From Crocinitomicaceae bacterium (GTDB lineage: Bacteria; Bacteroidota; Bacteroidia; Flavobacteriales_D; Crocinitomicaceae), in contig JALQTG010000287.1 in the NCBI GenBank assembly GCA_023264075.1, forward strand, positions 1 to 6,936: a DNA stretch of 6,936 bases, written 5' to 3'. This document shows positions 6,029 through 6,936 of this stretch, piece by piece (positions within the stretch are counted from its first letter, which is position 1; each line of letters starts with the position of its first letter). A program made the translations under genes and the position numbers. The notes under the pieces were generated by a model. It had not been told where the DNA came from. It worked only from the letters and a program-made list of their open reading frames with translations, and searched no databases.

Positions 6029-6936
6029 TGTTATCCGTAAACGACATAGCGTTTTCTTACGATGGGAAAAAATCAATTTTTAAAGGAGTTTCTTTTCAGG
6101 TTAAAGAGGGATCAGTTGTCGGAATTGTTGGACCGAGTGGAGCTGGAAAATCCTCCATTCTAAGAAGCATTGCTGGACTTATTACCTTGGATGAGGGGTT
6201 TGTTGAGTTGGACGGAAAAAAAATACAAAACCCACACAATAAGCTTGTTCCAGGAGATGATGAGGTGGGGTTTGTGAACCAATCATTTGAGTTAGACGAT
6301 TTCTATACGTGCGAAGAAAATATTTTGAGAGCGTTGTTGCACTTGTCCAAAGAACAACGTGTTACGTTTTGTGATCAGTTGATTACCCTCTTGGGATTAG
6401 AGGATGTTCGTCATTTACAAGGGCGATACCTTTCTGGAGGAGAGCAGCAGCGGTTATCCATAGCTGCGGCATTAGCTAAAGAACCAAGAGTATTGTTGCT
6501 GGATGAACCCTTCGTTCATTTGGATGTGCATTTACGTAAAAAGTTGGGTAAATATATTCGAGATTTGTGTGTTGTGCGTGGTATGATTATTCTGCTGGTA
6601 ACGCACGAAGGCGAAGAGGCACTGTCTTGGTCCGACGAAGTCTACTGTATGTTTGATGGTCGATTAACCAATAAGTATAGTCCTAGTTCTGCGTATTTTC
6701 GACCAAAAACGTTGAAAGAAGGCCGTTTCTTCGGAGAGTTGAACAGTGTGAGAATAAATGAAAAACAAATTTTATTTCGCCCGAAAGACTTTAAATTGTC
6801 CGGGAGTAAATCGAATGCGGTAAAAGTTGCATTTCAGTATTCCGAGTTCAGAGGGCATTATCATGCGAGTTATTTTAAATTATCATCTGGGCGAGAAGTC
6901 GTTTTATACGGTGACAATCCCATGACTCATATTTCA
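6028..6936 (+). CDS. ABC transporter ATP-binding protein with TOBE-like C-terminus (partial, right end cut off)
   Basis: An open frame of 303 codons runs off the window edge. All ATPase motifs are present: Walker A GPSGAGKS (35-42), Q-loop Gln85, signature LSGGEQQR (135-142), Walker B VLLLDEP (155-161), D-loop HLD (164-166) and H-loop His193. After the ATPase core, FFGELNSV (234-241) and FRPKDFKL (250-257) match the junction and TOBE region of importer ATPases such as PotA, CysA and FbpC, whose TOBE domains bind regulatory ligands or partners. It therefore likely powers uptake of a small solute (metal, oxyanion or polyamine); the substrate is not readable, and no permease or binding protein lies in the window. 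GTG at 6028 is the only usable start, because a TGA precedes it at 6022-6024. It overlaps the stop of the upstream gene by one base. The signature-to-H-loop order is normal and the protein looks active. Confidence 0.9.
   Translation, partial: MLSVNDIAFSYDGKKSIFKGVSFQVKEGSVVGIVGPSGAGKSSILRSIAGLITLDEGFVELDGKKIQNPHNKLVPGDDEVGFVNQSFELDDFYTCEENILRALLHLSKEQRVTFCDQLITLLGLEDVRHLQGRYLSGGEQQRLSIAAALAKEPRVLLLDEPFVHLDVHLRKKLGKYIRDLCVVRGMIILLVTHEGEEALSWSDEVYCMFDGRLTNKYSPSSAYFRPKTLKEGRFFGELNSVRINEKQILFRPKDFKLSGSKSNAVKVAFQYSEFRGHYHASYFKLSSGREVVLYGDNPMTHIS

Overview
The window looks like AT-rich chromosomal DNA from a member of the Bacteroidota, most likely Flavobacteriales. Three observations support this. 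The HU gene has a promoter of the Bacteroidota type (TTG, 19 bp, TATATTTG). Start codons are preceded by A-rich leaders rather than Shine-Dalgarno sequences. The Fmt, HU, RlmI and TrmH proteins read like flavobacterial versions. The assignment rests on recognition of these patterns, not on a database search.

Layout: six genes lie on the minus strand (192-5393) and two on the plus strand (5600 to the right edge). In order of transcription, the first minus-strand unit is rlmI (23S rRNA m5C methyltransferase), a MATE-family exporter and fmt (methionyl-tRNA formyltransferase). The rlmI stop directly abuts the MATE start, and 20 nt separate MATE from fmt, so this looks like one operon. A 327-bp non-coding stretch follows (1579-1905). 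It carries the HU promoter, phased A-tracts and two DnaA-box-like 9-mers. HU then ends in a strong intrinsic terminator, with a TrmH-type 2'-O-methyltransferase starting 22 nt beyond it. The last minus-strand gene is a small, very lysine-rich protein. Its N-terminus is ribosomal protein bTHX and its C-terminus is a histone-H1-like KKAP repeat tail. A second clear intrinsic terminator closes this gene.

The plus-strand pair diverges from rlmI. It consists of a very acidic 142-residue protein of unknown function, whose stop overlaps by 1 nt (TAGTG) the GTG start of an ABC transporter ATPase. The ATPase has a TOBE-like C-terminal region and is cut off by the window edge.

Most of the genes serve translation: rRNA and tRNA methylation, initiator-tRNA formylation and a small-subunit protein. 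HU adds nucleoid architecture. There is no tRNA, rRNA, CRISPR array, insertion sequence or phage gene. The points most worth a second look are the bTHX/H1-like fusion, the DnaA boxes upstream of HU, the terminator just ahead of trmH, and the unknown acidic protein coupled to the ABC ATPase.
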